Below, one piece after another: positions 1-11,421 of a DNA stretch of 64,000 bases. The notes under the pieces are model-generated. The model was not told where the DNA came from. It saw nothing but the letters and a program-made list of their open reading frames with translations, and did no database searches. A program made the position numbers and the translations under genes. Numbering within the stretch: position 1 is the first letter of the stretch; every line of letters starts with the position of its first letter. The DNA comes from Chlamydomonas reinhardtii (taxonomy: Eukaryota; Chlorophyta; Chlorophyceae; Chlamydomonadales; Chlamydomonadaceae). The DNA is taken from contig NC_057004.1 of NCBI RefSeq assembly GCF_000002595.2, forward strand, positions 6,608,248-6,672,247, written 5' to 3'.

Positions 1-639
1 GCAGCAGCGTCGTAAAACAATGATACGGTATGCGGGATGGCGCAGGTGGTGGGTGGACACTCATACATGGCAATCGGCAATAGGCTTTGCCACGGCTTTA
101 CATTGAATATATACGGGACAGCGGGCAGTTATAACGTTTGAACATGTGGGGGTTCCAAGGTGGCAGGCACGGTGTAGCGTGCAAACGTCCTGCGAGCGCA
201 ACGCTGCTTGCGTGGATTTGCGCAGTGCCCTGAGGTCCTGGTGGTCCTGGGCTGGTATCGCTGGCGACCCGCGTCAGCAGGTCCCTCATGTAACCCATGC
301 AATCTGCCCTCGACACCCCCACCGCTGAGGGACGTGACGCCACAGCAGCGCACCAGTCACGACCACTGGACTGATCCCTCCTACACAGTGCCCCGCTGTT
401 TGCTTGTGCAACCGCGTGCACGGTATTGACCCTTTCCCCTTGTGCTTTCCTTGTGAGAGGGCCCGACATGCTCCGGCCGAAGTTCCTGTAACAATACTCC
501 CTAAGCAACCAGCTGACGCCAATCACGCGCCACCAGCTTGTAACACTGCTCCAACCAACTCAGCACGAATGCCCTTTGCACCAAACACCCCTGACCAGCC
601 CTCTCCAACAACGCAGCCCCAACCCAGCTTCGCCACTCC
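1..639. other. 3' flank of the coiled-coil gene, no gene seen
   Basis: No reading frame with recognisable protein content was found here. The stretch lies downstream of the stop codon of the minus-strand gene that ends at 640. A minus-strand TGTAA (plus-strand ttaca at 98-102) could be that gene's poly(A) signal, giving a 3' UTR of about 540 bases, which is typical for this window. Confidence 0.5.
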
Positions 640-2900
640 TCACGTTTTCCGCCCGAACGGAAGGCAGCCGCAGCACCGACGTGGCGCCACCACCGGCGGC
701 GACCCCACGACCCCGGCACCCGAGCCCACCGCGCTCCCGGGCCGGGCGGCCGCACCGCCCGCGCCGCCGCCCACGCCGCCGGCGCCGACCGCAAACTGCG
801 GCCCTCCGCCGCCGCCTGCTGCTGTCCCGCCGGGCCCAGGCATTGTGTTGATGATCTGCTGGATGCGGACAAACTCCTGCTCAATACCGTCCATGTCCAC
901 TGCGAGGTCAGGTGGCGAGGACAGGGGGGCAGCGGCATGGATCAAGCGAAGCGAGGAAAGGAGGCGACAGGCGGACGGGGCGGCGGGACGCGCCGGGATA
1001 GCACCGGGCGCGGCAGAGTAGGATGCACACCCACGTCTACACCCACACACTTACCCATGCATCGCATACACTGTCTTTGCGCAACGTTTTCCTTGTGCTT
1101 TTCAACACACTTACCCAGCGCCTGTTTGATGGCGGCCACGGCGGTCTGTGTGGCCTTGGCTTGGCGCTCGTGCATGCCGCTGAACTGATCCGCCTCCTGC
1201 GCCACGTGCGGGTGTGGCGGGTGTGGCGGCATGCGGGCCCGGTGGTGGGTGAGGGAGGATGTGGCACCCAGGCACACCGCGCATGTCCGGTGCTTGAGCG
1301 TACACTGGCATCGCGGCGAGCAAAGCATGCCTGCGACATCTCCCCCCCGGCTCCCCCCTCCCACCTTCTCCAGCGCCTCCAGCTCGGCCCTCAGCGCCCG
1401 GAACTCGCCGTTGCTGTTGGGCAGCATCAGCTCCAGCCTCACCGCCTTGTCCTCGGCATCGCCCACCCGCTTGCGCAGCTGCAGCGGCAAGAGGTGCGCG
1501 GGGTTCGAGGAGCGGGGTTGAGTGGGGCGCGGCAAAAGGGACGTGTCGGTGAGGCAGAACGGCCAGCACACACACTCGCACAGCTGCTTTACGTCCCCAA
1601 ACCCTAAAACCCTACATCAAACCCAATAGGCAGCATGAGGTGCGGAGACGCTTGGACAGGCGGCACGGTGAAGGGACGTGTTGGTGTGTGCAGTGAGTGG
1701 TCCGCCTACCTTGATATTCCCGCTACACCCTCTCCAGCGCCCCACGCCCCAACTTCTCGCCCCTCCCCTTCCCCCAAACCTCCACCTCCCAATCTCCCCT
1801 CCCCAAGAAGCAGCAGCTGCTGCACCCACGCACGCACGTGCTCAATCTCCGCCCGCATGGCGCTGCGCTCCAGCTCGAAGGCGCGGCGCTCGCGCTGTGT
1901 GACGTAGGCGTCCACGTGCTGCCGCAGGGCCTCCACGTCGCCGCGCACCTCGGCCTGTGCGTGGTGTGTTTGAAAACCACAAGGATATGTGGGGGGATAG
2001 ATATTAGGCGTGCTTGTGTGGTGACGTCTGACCTGTGTGTCAGTGTGCATATGCACACACGCAGCCCTCGGTCCTACCACCCCACCGGGCGCCTCAGCCC
2101 CTTCCCGTCAGTCAGCCTTGTTGGCGCCCGCTCCCTTGCCCCACCCCCCAGCCCCACCCTGCCCCCGCCCGTACCTCCAGCCACGCTTTGGACGCGAATC
2201 CCTTGTAGGGCCCTGACTTGGTGCCTGCGCCCTTGAGTGGAGGCAAGGAGCCCTGGGGCCATTGGCCCAGCGGGGCCGCTGGTGCGGCGGCCTGCGGCCC
2301 TGCGCCAGCAACGGCTGATGCCGCCGCAGCACCCTGCGGCGCCTGGGGAGCTGCCGGCCTGCGTGTTTGAGGGGGTTGCGTATGGGCCGCTTCTGGCGCC
2401 GCTTCTGGGTACCGTGTGGCAGTGGCGCTGTCGTTTATTACAGTGGTGTTCTTACCATCCTTGGGGGCTGTGTGGCGACGCAGCGGTGCCCGGAGGGTAC
2501 AGCGGTGGCGCCTGTGTGCGTAAGACATGTCAGGGCTACAACTCGAGGCAGACAGTCCCTGCCATGGTGCATTCTTCGCTAGCCCTGTTCCCTCAGCGCA
2601 ACAGTCCATGTGATGCCGCATTGAAGCTCAGCACAGCAGCATACATGAGATAAGGGGCTTGCTTTGATGAATAAAGCCACGCACGCCACACACCGGTTGA
2701 GCGAACTGCGGGGATCCGGCAGGTTCAAGGGGCACGGTCAGCGGTGGCGGGGCAGGGGCGCGCTTGACAGGGTGGGAGAGCTGGTAACGCAGGCTATGGC
2801 TAAGTTTTAACAGTCGCATAGGGTCATTGTTATCTGGGTTATTTTGTGTGTCTGGCTGCTGCAGAGCAAGCTGGTGTTGTGTCTGCATTCTCGTCAACAA
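640..2900 (-). CDS. Coiled-coil protein of unknown function
   Basis: Hand-built model of six exons: 2900 to about 2690, about 2409-2175, 1954-1838, 1478-1365, 1196-1115 and 899-640. The last four join in consistent phase; the join between exons 1 and 2 is uncertain. The product is about 340 residues. A Gln/Pro/Ala-rich N-terminal half is followed by about 130 residues of charged helix rich in Glu, Arg, Leu and Ala (around VEALRQHVDAYVTQRERRAF and LRAELEALEKEADQF), which looks like a coiled coil. A Gly/Ala linker leads to a basic, cysteine-rich tail, PRRCCGCLPFGRKT. No catalytic motif was recognised. The paired cysteines beside basic residues could be a lipidation site (inference). A structural or cytoskeletal role is possible but unproven. 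The start codon is the first ATG of the most upstream exon that could be recognised. Confidence 0.6.
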
Positions 2901-3183
2901 GGGCTAGAGCGCGGCTATGACCCTAACATTGCTTCAAGTATACAATTTTTCGCGTCAAGTAAATCAGCGTAACTGGACACTGCCAAACGCAATGCACAGA
3001 AAGCTGTCGTCGATCGAGGCTGACAGACGCGATGGGGCCCCCATGTTCAGGTCGCTCGTTGGCGTTGTGTTTTGCATTAAACTATCCTGAAAGTATCAAT
3101 AAGAATGGCTTGCATGCTTTTCCCCGACCTCCTTCCGCGAATTTCCTTCACCGCTATGTAGCGGCCAGGACGTGAACGCAAAC
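2901..3183. promoter_or_regulatory. Divergent intergenic region between the coiled-coil and UBZ4 genes
   Basis: These 283 bases separate the proposed starts of two divergently oriented genes, so they should hold both promoters. The stretch is less GC-rich than the neighbouring exons and includes a short AT-rich patch near 2938-2965. No specific motif could be assigned. Confidence 0.4.
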
Positions 3184-6100
3184 ATGAAGAACGTGTTTGA
3201 AGTGCTGGGAAAGGGTGGAGCCAGCTCATCCAAAAAGGCTGCCGCGGCTAGCAGGACACCGGGGGCCAAGGTGGGCGTTGCTCTCACCATCCGCACCACG
3301 TCGAGTTGCGCGCGCGCTCGTGTCATGCGCGCCCGTGTCGTGCCGGCAATCTCGCCTGCAGGCCTACACCACCTGCCCGCTGTGCCAGCGCACTGTGCCG
3401 GCCTGGGCCGCGGAGGCCCACGTGAGCCAGTGCCTGGCAACGCCGCGCGCGTCACAGCAGGCGCCGACGCCTGCGGCGACAGCACCTGCCCTGCAGCCGT
3501 CATCTTCACCTCTCCAGACGCCAGCAACAGCTCTCAAGCCCCGACAAATATCTGAACAGCCGGAAGGCAGCATACAGGTCGCTTCAGAAAGGGAAAGCCC
3601 AAATGAAGCTAGCGCACAGCGACAGGCTGTGGCGGGAAGGGAGCAGGCACAGGCGGGGTCCGGGGGAGATCCAGGCGGGGTGCCGCCGAGCGCATCGGGG
3701 ACTCCAGACACAGCACCGGCAGCAGCCGCTCCCGCACAGGGTAAAGGAGACCCATATACCATTGATATAGATGACGGTGATGATGACGATCTGGTGGAGG
3801 TGGTGGAGGTGGAGGTGGAGCGGGCGGGTGCCGCCATGCCGCGCCGGCCGCTCAGGGTGGTGCAGCAGCAGCCGCTCGCCTCGGAGGCAGCCGCGACAGC
3901 TGGGCCGGCTGAGCCGGCAAAGCTGCCAGGAGTGAACGCATTTGAAGTCATGCGTCGGGTGCGTGCCGCATCTGGGGTTTCTGGGCAGGTTCGGGGCTGG
4001 TCTGCTTGCGTATGGTGGTGGCGAAATCTGGACCCCAAGGCCGGTCCTCGCCTCGTAGCCTGACCCTTTCTAAACCCGACCTCGCCTTCCAACCCTACAT
4101 CCCAATCCCCAGTTCCTCCCTCCCCTGCCTACCGCTCTCCTACCCTTGGCTCCCTCCCCTGGCTCCCTGCTTCCTCCCTCCCTGCTTCCTGCCTGCAGAG
4201 CCAGCTGCGAGCGGCGGCGCTGACTCAGAACTTCTTCCTGGAGCGAACACCCGCAGGCGCCTGGCTGGGGTACTGGTGGGCCAAAGGTGCGTGGCGAAGG
4301 GATGGAGAAGGGGCCTGTCGCCATCAGTCCACAGCAAGAAACTGGGGGGCTGCAGGGCAACGTGGCTGGCATGTCTAGGCGCTACGCGGCTCATCGTATC
4401 GCGCGTATGCGCGCGCATGTTTGGTGGGTCACAGGTCGCAGGGAACTGCAGCTGGGGGCTTTGGGGTCATTCCGGGTTATGGATTGAGCCCATTGCTGCG
4501 TGGCACACGAGCCCTTGATGGTGCTCAGGTGCTCCGTTTGGCGATGCCGGGCTGGTGTGTGAATGTGGCTGGAATGCGGCTGCTGCGCACATGCAGGCAC
4601 GGCCACGCCGGCGCAGCAGCAGCTCGCCGCCAGGTGTGTGTGGACCGCCACCATGCCTGTGGGACGAGGAGGAGGAGGAGGGGGAGGAGGCGTGGGTCTG
4701 TCGGGCGGCGGCAAGGAGTCGGTGTGCCTGATGACCAACGTGCGGCCGGGCGAGGGTGGCGAGGTCAGCTGGAGCGCAGGTGAGGATGTGGGCGGGCGGG
4801 TGGGTGGGTGGCACGCACCTCGAAGGCTGCGGTGAGGTCTGGCGGCACCGAATTTCACCGCCCACGCATGTTGCTGCCCCATTGTCAGGCGGGTGGGCCA
4901 ACGTCGCGCCACGTCATGTCTCCCCCACTGCAACCATGAAGACTGCACTGCCGCACACGCTGCGCCCATATCCCGTCCACCACCACCCAACTACCACCCA
5001 ACCACCACCCCGATGACCGCACGCAGCGGACCTGCCCAGCAATGCCCTGCCGCCCGAGGGCCGCTGGCGCGCCGGCCCCTCCGCGCTCAAGAGCGGGCTG
5101 CAGAAGGCGGTGCGGCTAGGCCGCGGCGGCTGCGCGGTGCGGGCGGCGCTGCACCTGATGAAGGAGGATGACGGCGCCGGCGGTGCAGGCGGAGGCGGAG
5201 GTGGAGGAGGGGCAAGAGGCGGCACCCAGGCGGCGCCATTCTCACAGACCCAGACGCAGGCACAACTAGGCAGCGGTCGGGGACGGGGAGGGGGAAGGAC
5301 CGGAGCTGGTGCTGGGGCCGCAGCCGGAGCAGGCGGTGGCGGCCGAGGCGGTGGGCGGTTCAGCAGTGCCTGGGCGGCGGCGGCGTCTGGTTCGTACGGC
5401 GGCGGCGGCGGCCCCCAGCAGCTGCTGCGGCGGCTGTCGATCATCTGTGTGGAGGACAGCCTGCTGCACCCGGGGCTGCAGCTGGTGGTGTGGCTCATGG
5501 CGGCGCAGGTGCGGGTGCGGGCGCGGGTGCGGGTGCGGGTGCGGGTGCGGGTGCGGGTGCGGGTGCAGGTGCGGCGGGTGTGGGGATAATCAGTTGGGGG
5601 CTGGGGGCTGCTCTTGACGTTGGCAAAGTTGACCTGCTCTTCCGTACGCGATGAAATGCAAATCCTGTAAACGTCTCCCTTGCTACGACGGCCTAACCCT
5701 TGTCGCTCCTCCACCTCCGGGGCCTTCATTGCATTCCACGTACTGCATCCCGTTGTGACCAACACGTGCACACGAAAACACACAATCCTGCCCGTCTCTT
5801 TCCCCTGTGCCTTATGTCACACACACACCTGCCCGCGGCGCGCAGGCCAAGGGCTACGTGTTGGGTCGCAGCCACGTGGACGCGCTGCTGGCGCTGACCT
5901 ACCAGTTGGCGGCGGTGGGCGTTCGGGACGCTCTGCCGCGCACGCCCTGGGGCAGGCTGGCAGCGGCTGGCGCGGCAGGGGGAGGGGCGGGAGGGGCAGA
6001 GGAGGACGCGGCGGAGGCGGTGGAGGCGGAGGAGGAGCTGTTTGTGGACGAGGAGGAGGGTGACGAGGAGGGCTGTGGGGCGGGTGCGGCAGCGGGCGGC

Positions 6101-8973
6101 GCCGAGGCCAAGGTAAGAGCTGCAGCAGGACATGTATCCTTCCCAAGGCAGAGGGCGGGAATGCAGATGGATGGCGGGCATGCATGCTTTGCTGTTTGCC
6201 GCGTGCGACGCTGACGCCGCCGCCCGCACTTGTGTGCAGATCCCCAGATCGCTGTTTGAGGTTGACGAGCTGGCTGCCAGCCCTGCCGGTGCCGGTGCCG
6301 CTGGTGCCGACAGCTGCCGCGGAATGGTCGGCCACGCGGACGGCAGTGTCGGCGGCGGCGGCGGAGGCGGAGGCGCTGGTGGCGGAGGCGGCGGAGGCGG
6401 CTGCAGTGGCGCCGGCGGCGGCAGTAGCAGCCCCGGGGGTCTGGGTCCCCAGGAGGCTGGGTTAGTCAAGGCGCTGCTGCTGCGTGCGGCGTACGGCGGC
6501 ATGGCGTGTGACGTGCAGCTGCTGCGGGGCTTTGCCGGGTACTGGGCGGCCCGGTTTCTGGGCGAGGCAGGTGCGGGCGTGTGGGGCTTTGTGTGGTGTG
6601 TGGTGGGGTGGGGATGCTTGATTTAGTAGGTCACATGGGAACTTAGGATGGAAAGCACACCACAGGGCGCTCATATCGTGTGTGTTTAGGTTATGGGAGC
6701 AGGATCCCAATGCAAGAGGAATCAACACTTGCCTGCTGCTTACGGTTGCCATGCAGCGCCGCCACCTGTTGCTCCGTCGCCAGCTGCGGCCCCAGAGCTG
6801 GCAGCAGCCACTGCGCCGGCGGCACCGCCGCAGCAGCAGCAGCCCTACTTCGCTGCGGCGAGCCAGCAGCACCCCTGGGCGCTGACGCAGCCCGCGCCTG
6901 GGCCCGCATCTGACCGGGCCTCCGACGCCTACTTCGCAGTCCGGCTGCAGGTGGGTGCGTACGGCACGTGCTTGCTCGAGCGGCTGGCGGGTGACCGGCC
7001 TAGGAGTGCGGCCTAGCAGCTGCACTCTTGCATGTGTGGCTGCCTGTCCCTATGGTCCTCCGGACTCGCCTGTACTCTTGTAACCTCTGCTGGTCTCCTG
7101 TGCAGGGCGATGGGGACCAGCCGCCACCCGCCGCCGCCTGCGCCGGTTTTGTGCCCGCAGCCGCGCTCATGGTGCAGCAGCGGCGCGAGCAGCGCTCCCT
7201 GCAGTCTAGCCTGCAGCACCACCAGCACCAGTCTTGCAGCACGCAGCAGCCGCAGCACCCGGCGCAGACGCAGTGGCAGCGGCAGCCGGCGCAGTGGCAC
7301 GCCGCGCCCTCCGCCGCGCCGTGGCAGCGCCCACAGCACGACGACCATCACATGCCGGCGCAGCAGCACCACACGCAGCAGCAGCCGGCAGGGGCCGAGG
7401 CGCTGGTGCGGCCCCGCTGGCGCGACCCAGACGCCGAGCTGGCGTACGGCAGCAGTAGCGGTGGCGGTGGCAGTGGCAGTAGCGGGGGCGGTGGCAACGG
7501 CACTGGCGGTGATAGGAGCGGCGCCAGCGGCTGCAGCCCCATGCAGGGCAGTGGCGGGGGCGGCGCCGCCAGCAGCAGTAGGCCTAGCGCCTGGCTGTCG
7601 TACCTGCACCAGCTGTACGACACAGGTACGATACAAGTTCACGGCGGCTGTAGTCGGGCGCAAGCGGCAGGAGGAGAGCTGCCGTATCAAAGCTTACGGC
7701 AAGCTCCTCGGTTGTCAGTCCTAGTCGCTGTGTGGGGATGCTGTACTTGCCACTGCCTGAACACTCTGCACCCGTTCGCCGCAATCCTCCTGCTCCTCAC
7801 CACTCTGCCCGGATTAATACCATCACGCTTGGCCGCATGCAGTGCCTGTGCCCGCGGCTCTGGCCAGCACTGCCTCTGTGGGCCCGCTACGCCGCTCCGA
7901 CGTGCCGCTGTCAGCGGTGGACTTCCACGTGTCAGATGTCGTGCCGCAGCTGCTGTCACGCGCCGACGTGGCGGCGGCCGTGGCGCGGCGGCTGCTGGCC
8001 AAGCGCGCGGCGCGCAGCGCGGCGGCGGCCGCCGCGGCCCCGGAGGGGCCGGAGCGGGAGGAGAAGCGCGCGGCGGCGGCGGCGGCGCTGGCAGAGGTTG
8101 AAGCCATGAGTGACGAGGCGGTGGCAGCGCAGCTCACGATGATGGCTCCAGAGGACGCCGAGGACGGAATAAAATCAGCCATGTGGGTGCGGCAAGATAA
8201 GGAACAGGGTTGGCACACTGCGTGTAAAGCATATGCAAGCATTGAGCGGGGGCTGCGGCCGGCCCTGGATGTGGGCATTTCCGCATTTGCCATGCAGGCA
8301 GGACACGGTATGAGTACGGTCTTCAGCAAGCGCTTTATGCAAGCACGGTAGCATGGCTCGCGCAGTTTCTTTCTCCTTTTTGTTTTGGCCCCTGGCGAAT
8401 GCTGCTCCCTTCAACTCCTATAGGTGGTTATTTCGGAGCAGCAGGAACCCCAAGGCCTGGATTCATTCGGTCAGCCCTTGCTGCTGCCGCGCTGCGGCGG
8501 CCGCGCCTGCCCTGGCACCGTCACCCGCTGCCGCCGCAGCTGCGGCAGCTGCAGCTGCGCAGCAGGAACAGGGATGCAAGCCCAAGGGCAAGGGTCCAGC
8601 AGCAAGAGGGCAGGGCGAAGACGGTAGCACGGCAACGGTCTCGCTGCGGTCCGGGACAGAGTCCGCAACAGCAGCAGCGGGGCCAGTGATGTTGCAGGGT
8701 GCAGGCGGCGAGGGAGTCACGCTAGACTTGCATTCGCAAAAGCGGCCATCGCTTTCACAGTTCGGCGCCTCCCAAGGCACGGCTACAGCAGCCTCGGCTC
8801 CGCGGCCGGCCCCGAGCTGCTACTGCGTCGAGCACCGCTGTGTGGCTGAGCAGCTAGCGGAGGAGCAGGCGGCGCGGGAGAGCCTGGCGGCCGTGTGGGG
8901 CGTGGCGGCACCTTGGGCGGATCGCTTCTCGGTCCAGTACATCGCGCGCCGGTTCGGGCCGCTGCCGCACTGA
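3184..8973 (+). CDS. UBZ4-type zinc finger protein of unknown function
   Basis: Exons 3184-3270, 3362-3988, 4199-4286, 4597-4779, 5027-5508, 5846-6112, 6240-6570, 6757-6950, 7106-7625 and 7843-8186 join in phase; the end (from 8424 to the stop at 8973) needs one more junction that is not settled. The product is about 1,190 residues. Near residues 34-54 is CPLCQRTVPAWAAEAHVSQC, a C-x2-C-x11-H-x3-C pattern matching Rad18/WRNIP1-type UBZ4 ubiquitin-binding fingers. Acidic, Gly- and Gln-rich stretches alternate with blocks that look conserved: SALKSGLQKAVRLGRGG, then LRRLSIICVEDSLLHPGLQL running on into a KGYVLGRSHVDALLAL segment, then LLLRAAYGGMACDVQLL, SAVDFHVSDVVPQLL and the C-terminal DRFSVQYIARRFGP. 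The first block recalls the SALxKxxR helix of WRNIP1/MgsA, but no Walker motifs are present. A role in ubiquitin-linked DNA repair is inference from the finger alone. A TGTAA poly(A) signal lies at 9380-9384. Confidence 0.75.
5509..5584 (+). repeat. GTGCGG hexamer minisatellite at a 5' splice site
   Basis: About eleven near-perfect copies of GTGCGG begin at the first base of the intron after exon 5 of the UBZ4 gene. Each unit can itself read as a GTGCG-type splice donor, so many candidate donors lie in tandem; because the unit is 6 bases, a shift of one unit keeps the frame and adds Val-Arg. Confidence 0.85.
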
Positions 8974-9440
8974 ATGTACAACTAGAGCTGGGCATTGTGG
9001 AAAGCATTTCGTACCGGTAGTGCGCGTGGTGGGTGGCGATTGCAGCTAGTGGGAGAAGCGAGCAGTGTTGTTTGGATGATGCATGGGTGGGACGGCGTAA
9101 TTTTGTCATAAGACTGAGAGCCAAATGATGAAGCCTTGTTATTGAGCCGCGACGTTGTGGGTGGCAGCGATGGCAGGTGTTGTGCTGCAGGGTGCGGCAT
9201 GAGCGGTGCGTGCATGCAGGTGTGGTGGTGGGGCAAATGGACGCATCCCGTAAGGCGCCTGAGGTGATGACAGTGGTGATAAGGCGCATGCGCTGTGTGC
9301 AATGCGTGTATTGCTTTCTGTGTGGATCGCAGGGGCGATCAGTTGCCTATGAATGGCGGTGGCTGCAGTGCGTCGGAGGTGTAAACCCAGGGACGACCCA
9401 ATGTCAACCATAAGCGCCCCGAGCCCGCGAGGCCCCAGCT
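8974..9440. other. 3' UTR and flank of the UBZ4 gene
   Basis: No coding potential was recognised. The TGTAA at 9380-9384 is a plausible poly(A) signal for the gene ending at 8973, which makes most of this stretch its 3' UTR. The palindromic block begins right after it. Confidence 0.5.
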
Positions 9441-10465
9441 CCGTGCGACAGGTGGCCCCTTCTTTCGACGCTCTAGGTGCAACACGCCCCAACAGCTTCT
9501 GCCAGTTCGCGCTTTCTGCTAGTTCGACAGCGGCAACTCGGCAAGCACGGACGCGCAGGTAGTTCCCAAGCCTTCGGATCCAGTTCCGATCCGATGTGGT
9601 ACGACCGTGCGGTGCTGCGCGCGCACAGAGCCGTTTACGCATACATTATCTTGATAGGACATTGATGTAAAGCCGCAGGAATGACATGCAGCCGGTTTGG
9701 CGAAAGGCTGACCTAAGCGCCATTTCCATAGTCGCGACGCCAGAAGCACCACTGTGCTGGCGCGATGTATGATATTGTATAAGCTCTATTCATTACGCGG
9801 GATGGCAGGTACAAGGGCACAGTCCGCCTCCAGTCGCGCCGACATTTGGGACCTTCGGGCGCGGAGTTCGCCGCTGCTCGCTGGAAACAAAGAATGAGGT
9901 ATACGTACTACGCATAGTAGCCCAAAACATGGAGCATAATGAGTCGGCTACATCTTGGTGCACCAGCCTTGCCACTTGTGACGGCGCTGGCTTGCCTAGG
10001 GTTGCCCCCTGGACCCTGGTGCATACACGCGACGCTTGCCGGAGTTAGTAGCCATGGCATGACGAGTTGTCGAGCGCGATGCCAGAGGATGTGCAAAAGG
10101 TTGCGTGCCACGGACGTGTGTGTATGACCTCGTGACGGTGGTCTAGACCGGCAGGACCTCGAAAGGGGCTGCGTTCATGTGAGGCACGTAGCAGTGAATC
10201 CATCTCAGTAGTCCCAAGCCTATGTACTGGCATGCACGTACTCTCCTCACGTTTGCCCACTTCAAACGCGTGTCCTCTTCCAGTCCTGTACGCCACCACT
10301 CCCCTTCGCCACTGCTTCCCTCCACCGCCCCATTTCCCATACTTATACCGCGACCAGAGTCCCCATCCCTCCGTGCCGAGCGCCCAGGTGATGCGTTGGG
10401 GCCCCTGGATGTGCGCAAAACGCGTGCGTCTTCCAGTTCTTGTGACACATCTGCGCGCTGTTGCA

Positions 10466-10538
10466 CGCCCAATGTGGGGCTCGAACCCACGACCACAAGG
10501 TTAAGAGCCTTGCGCTCTACCGACTGAGCTAACCGGAC
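10466..10538 (-). tRNA. tRNA-Lys(CTT), copy 1
   Basis: This 73-base cloverleaf has no intron. The acceptor stem pairs GTCCGGT with ATTGGGC, and the anticodon stem CAAGG/CCTTG encloses the loop CTCTTAA, giving anticodon CTT. The D-arm A box (TAGCTCAGTCGG) and T-arm B box (GGTTCGAGCC) are intact. It differs from the other three copies at position 2 (T instead of C), which makes a G-T wobble in the acceptor stem and should be tolerated. Confidence 0.95.
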
Positions 10539-10993
10539 ACGAAGAGATGCAGACACAGACACACACAGCCTCCACACACACACCAGCACCACACCTGAAC
10601 ACACATCGGCAACCCCGCGTCCCCGGGCGCTCGTAACGGTCACTGCCAGGCGCCTCGCCCACCAGATAACCCAGGCCCGCCGCTGCCTCTACTGCCCCAG
10701 CCCCTTGCACGTGCCCACCTCGCGCCCAGCCTCCTGCACCGCCCACAGCAATTCCGCTCCCACTGACATACATACCGCAGCCGCCACAGCCGAAGGGAGG
10801 TGGTACGGATGGCAAGTGCATGCTCACAGCTATGTTGCCCAGCTGTCGACGAGCCTGAGGTATCTGGCGGACGAGGCGCCTGGCAGTGACCGTTACAAGC
10901 GCCTGCTGGGGACGCGGGGCTGCCACAGTGTGTTCAGGTGTGGTGCTCGTGAGTCCGTGTGGGCTGTGTGGGTCCTTGCCTGCATCCCTTCGT

Positions 10994-11066
10994 GCCCGGT
11001 TAGCTCAGTCGGTAGAGCGCAAGGCTCTTAACCTTGTGGTCGTGGGTTCGAGCCCCACATTGGGCG
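10994..11066 (+). tRNA. tRNA-Lys(CTT), copy 2
   Basis: An intronless 73-base tRNA with 5' GCCCGGT pairing with 3' ATTGGGC, discriminator G, anticodon CTT, and intact A and B boxes. It faces copy 1 across the inner palindrome loop. The first TTTT downstream, a candidate RNA polymerase III terminator, is at 11112-11115, about 46 bases past the mature end. The flank at 11136-11157 differs from that of the other three copies. Confidence 0.96.
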
Positions 11067-11421
11067 TGCATCAGCGCGCAGATGTGTCACAAGAACTGGA
11101 AGACGCACGCGTTTTGCGCACATCCAGGGGCCCCACGAACCACCTGGGCACTCGGCACGGAGGGCACAGACCCGCAATGCCAGGAGCGGACGAGAGGGGA
11201 GAGGAGGAGAGGGGGTAGGAGGAGAGGAGGTGGGCGGTGGCGGACGTACATAGAAAGCAAAGGAGGCGAGCACGGAAGTACTGGAGGTGCGTGCTTGTTC
11301 ATCCGAAGGGATTGCCACGCACCTTTTCGATTATGGGGGAATTTCCTGGCTCTCCAAGGGTCAGGCATGCAGACGCACGCACCGCACGTGCTGCCCCACG
11401 GTGCTGCCCTGACACTCGTAT

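Larger units (their letters stand above)
9441..11421 (+). repeat. Left arm of the 2 kb tRNA-Lys palindrome
   Basis: This 1,981-base arm is repeated in inverted orientation at 13104-15061. By eye the arms are nearly identical over most of their length, with isolated substitutions and some length differences near the ends. The arm carries two tRNA-Lys(CTT) genes facing each other: minus strand at 10466-10538 and plus strand at 10994-11066. Their flanks are themselves inverted repeats (about 10373-10672 against 10861-11162) around a loop of roughly 190 bases, so one palindrome sits inside another. Short minus-strand reading frames here show no recognisable protein and are taken as noncoding. No terminal motif or target-site duplication typical of a transposon was found at the outer ends. 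Confidence 0.9.

Noticed and set aside
9793-9975. Short reading frames repeated in both palindrome arms
   Set aside because: They recur only because the arms are copies; no homology, start context or splice pattern supports them.
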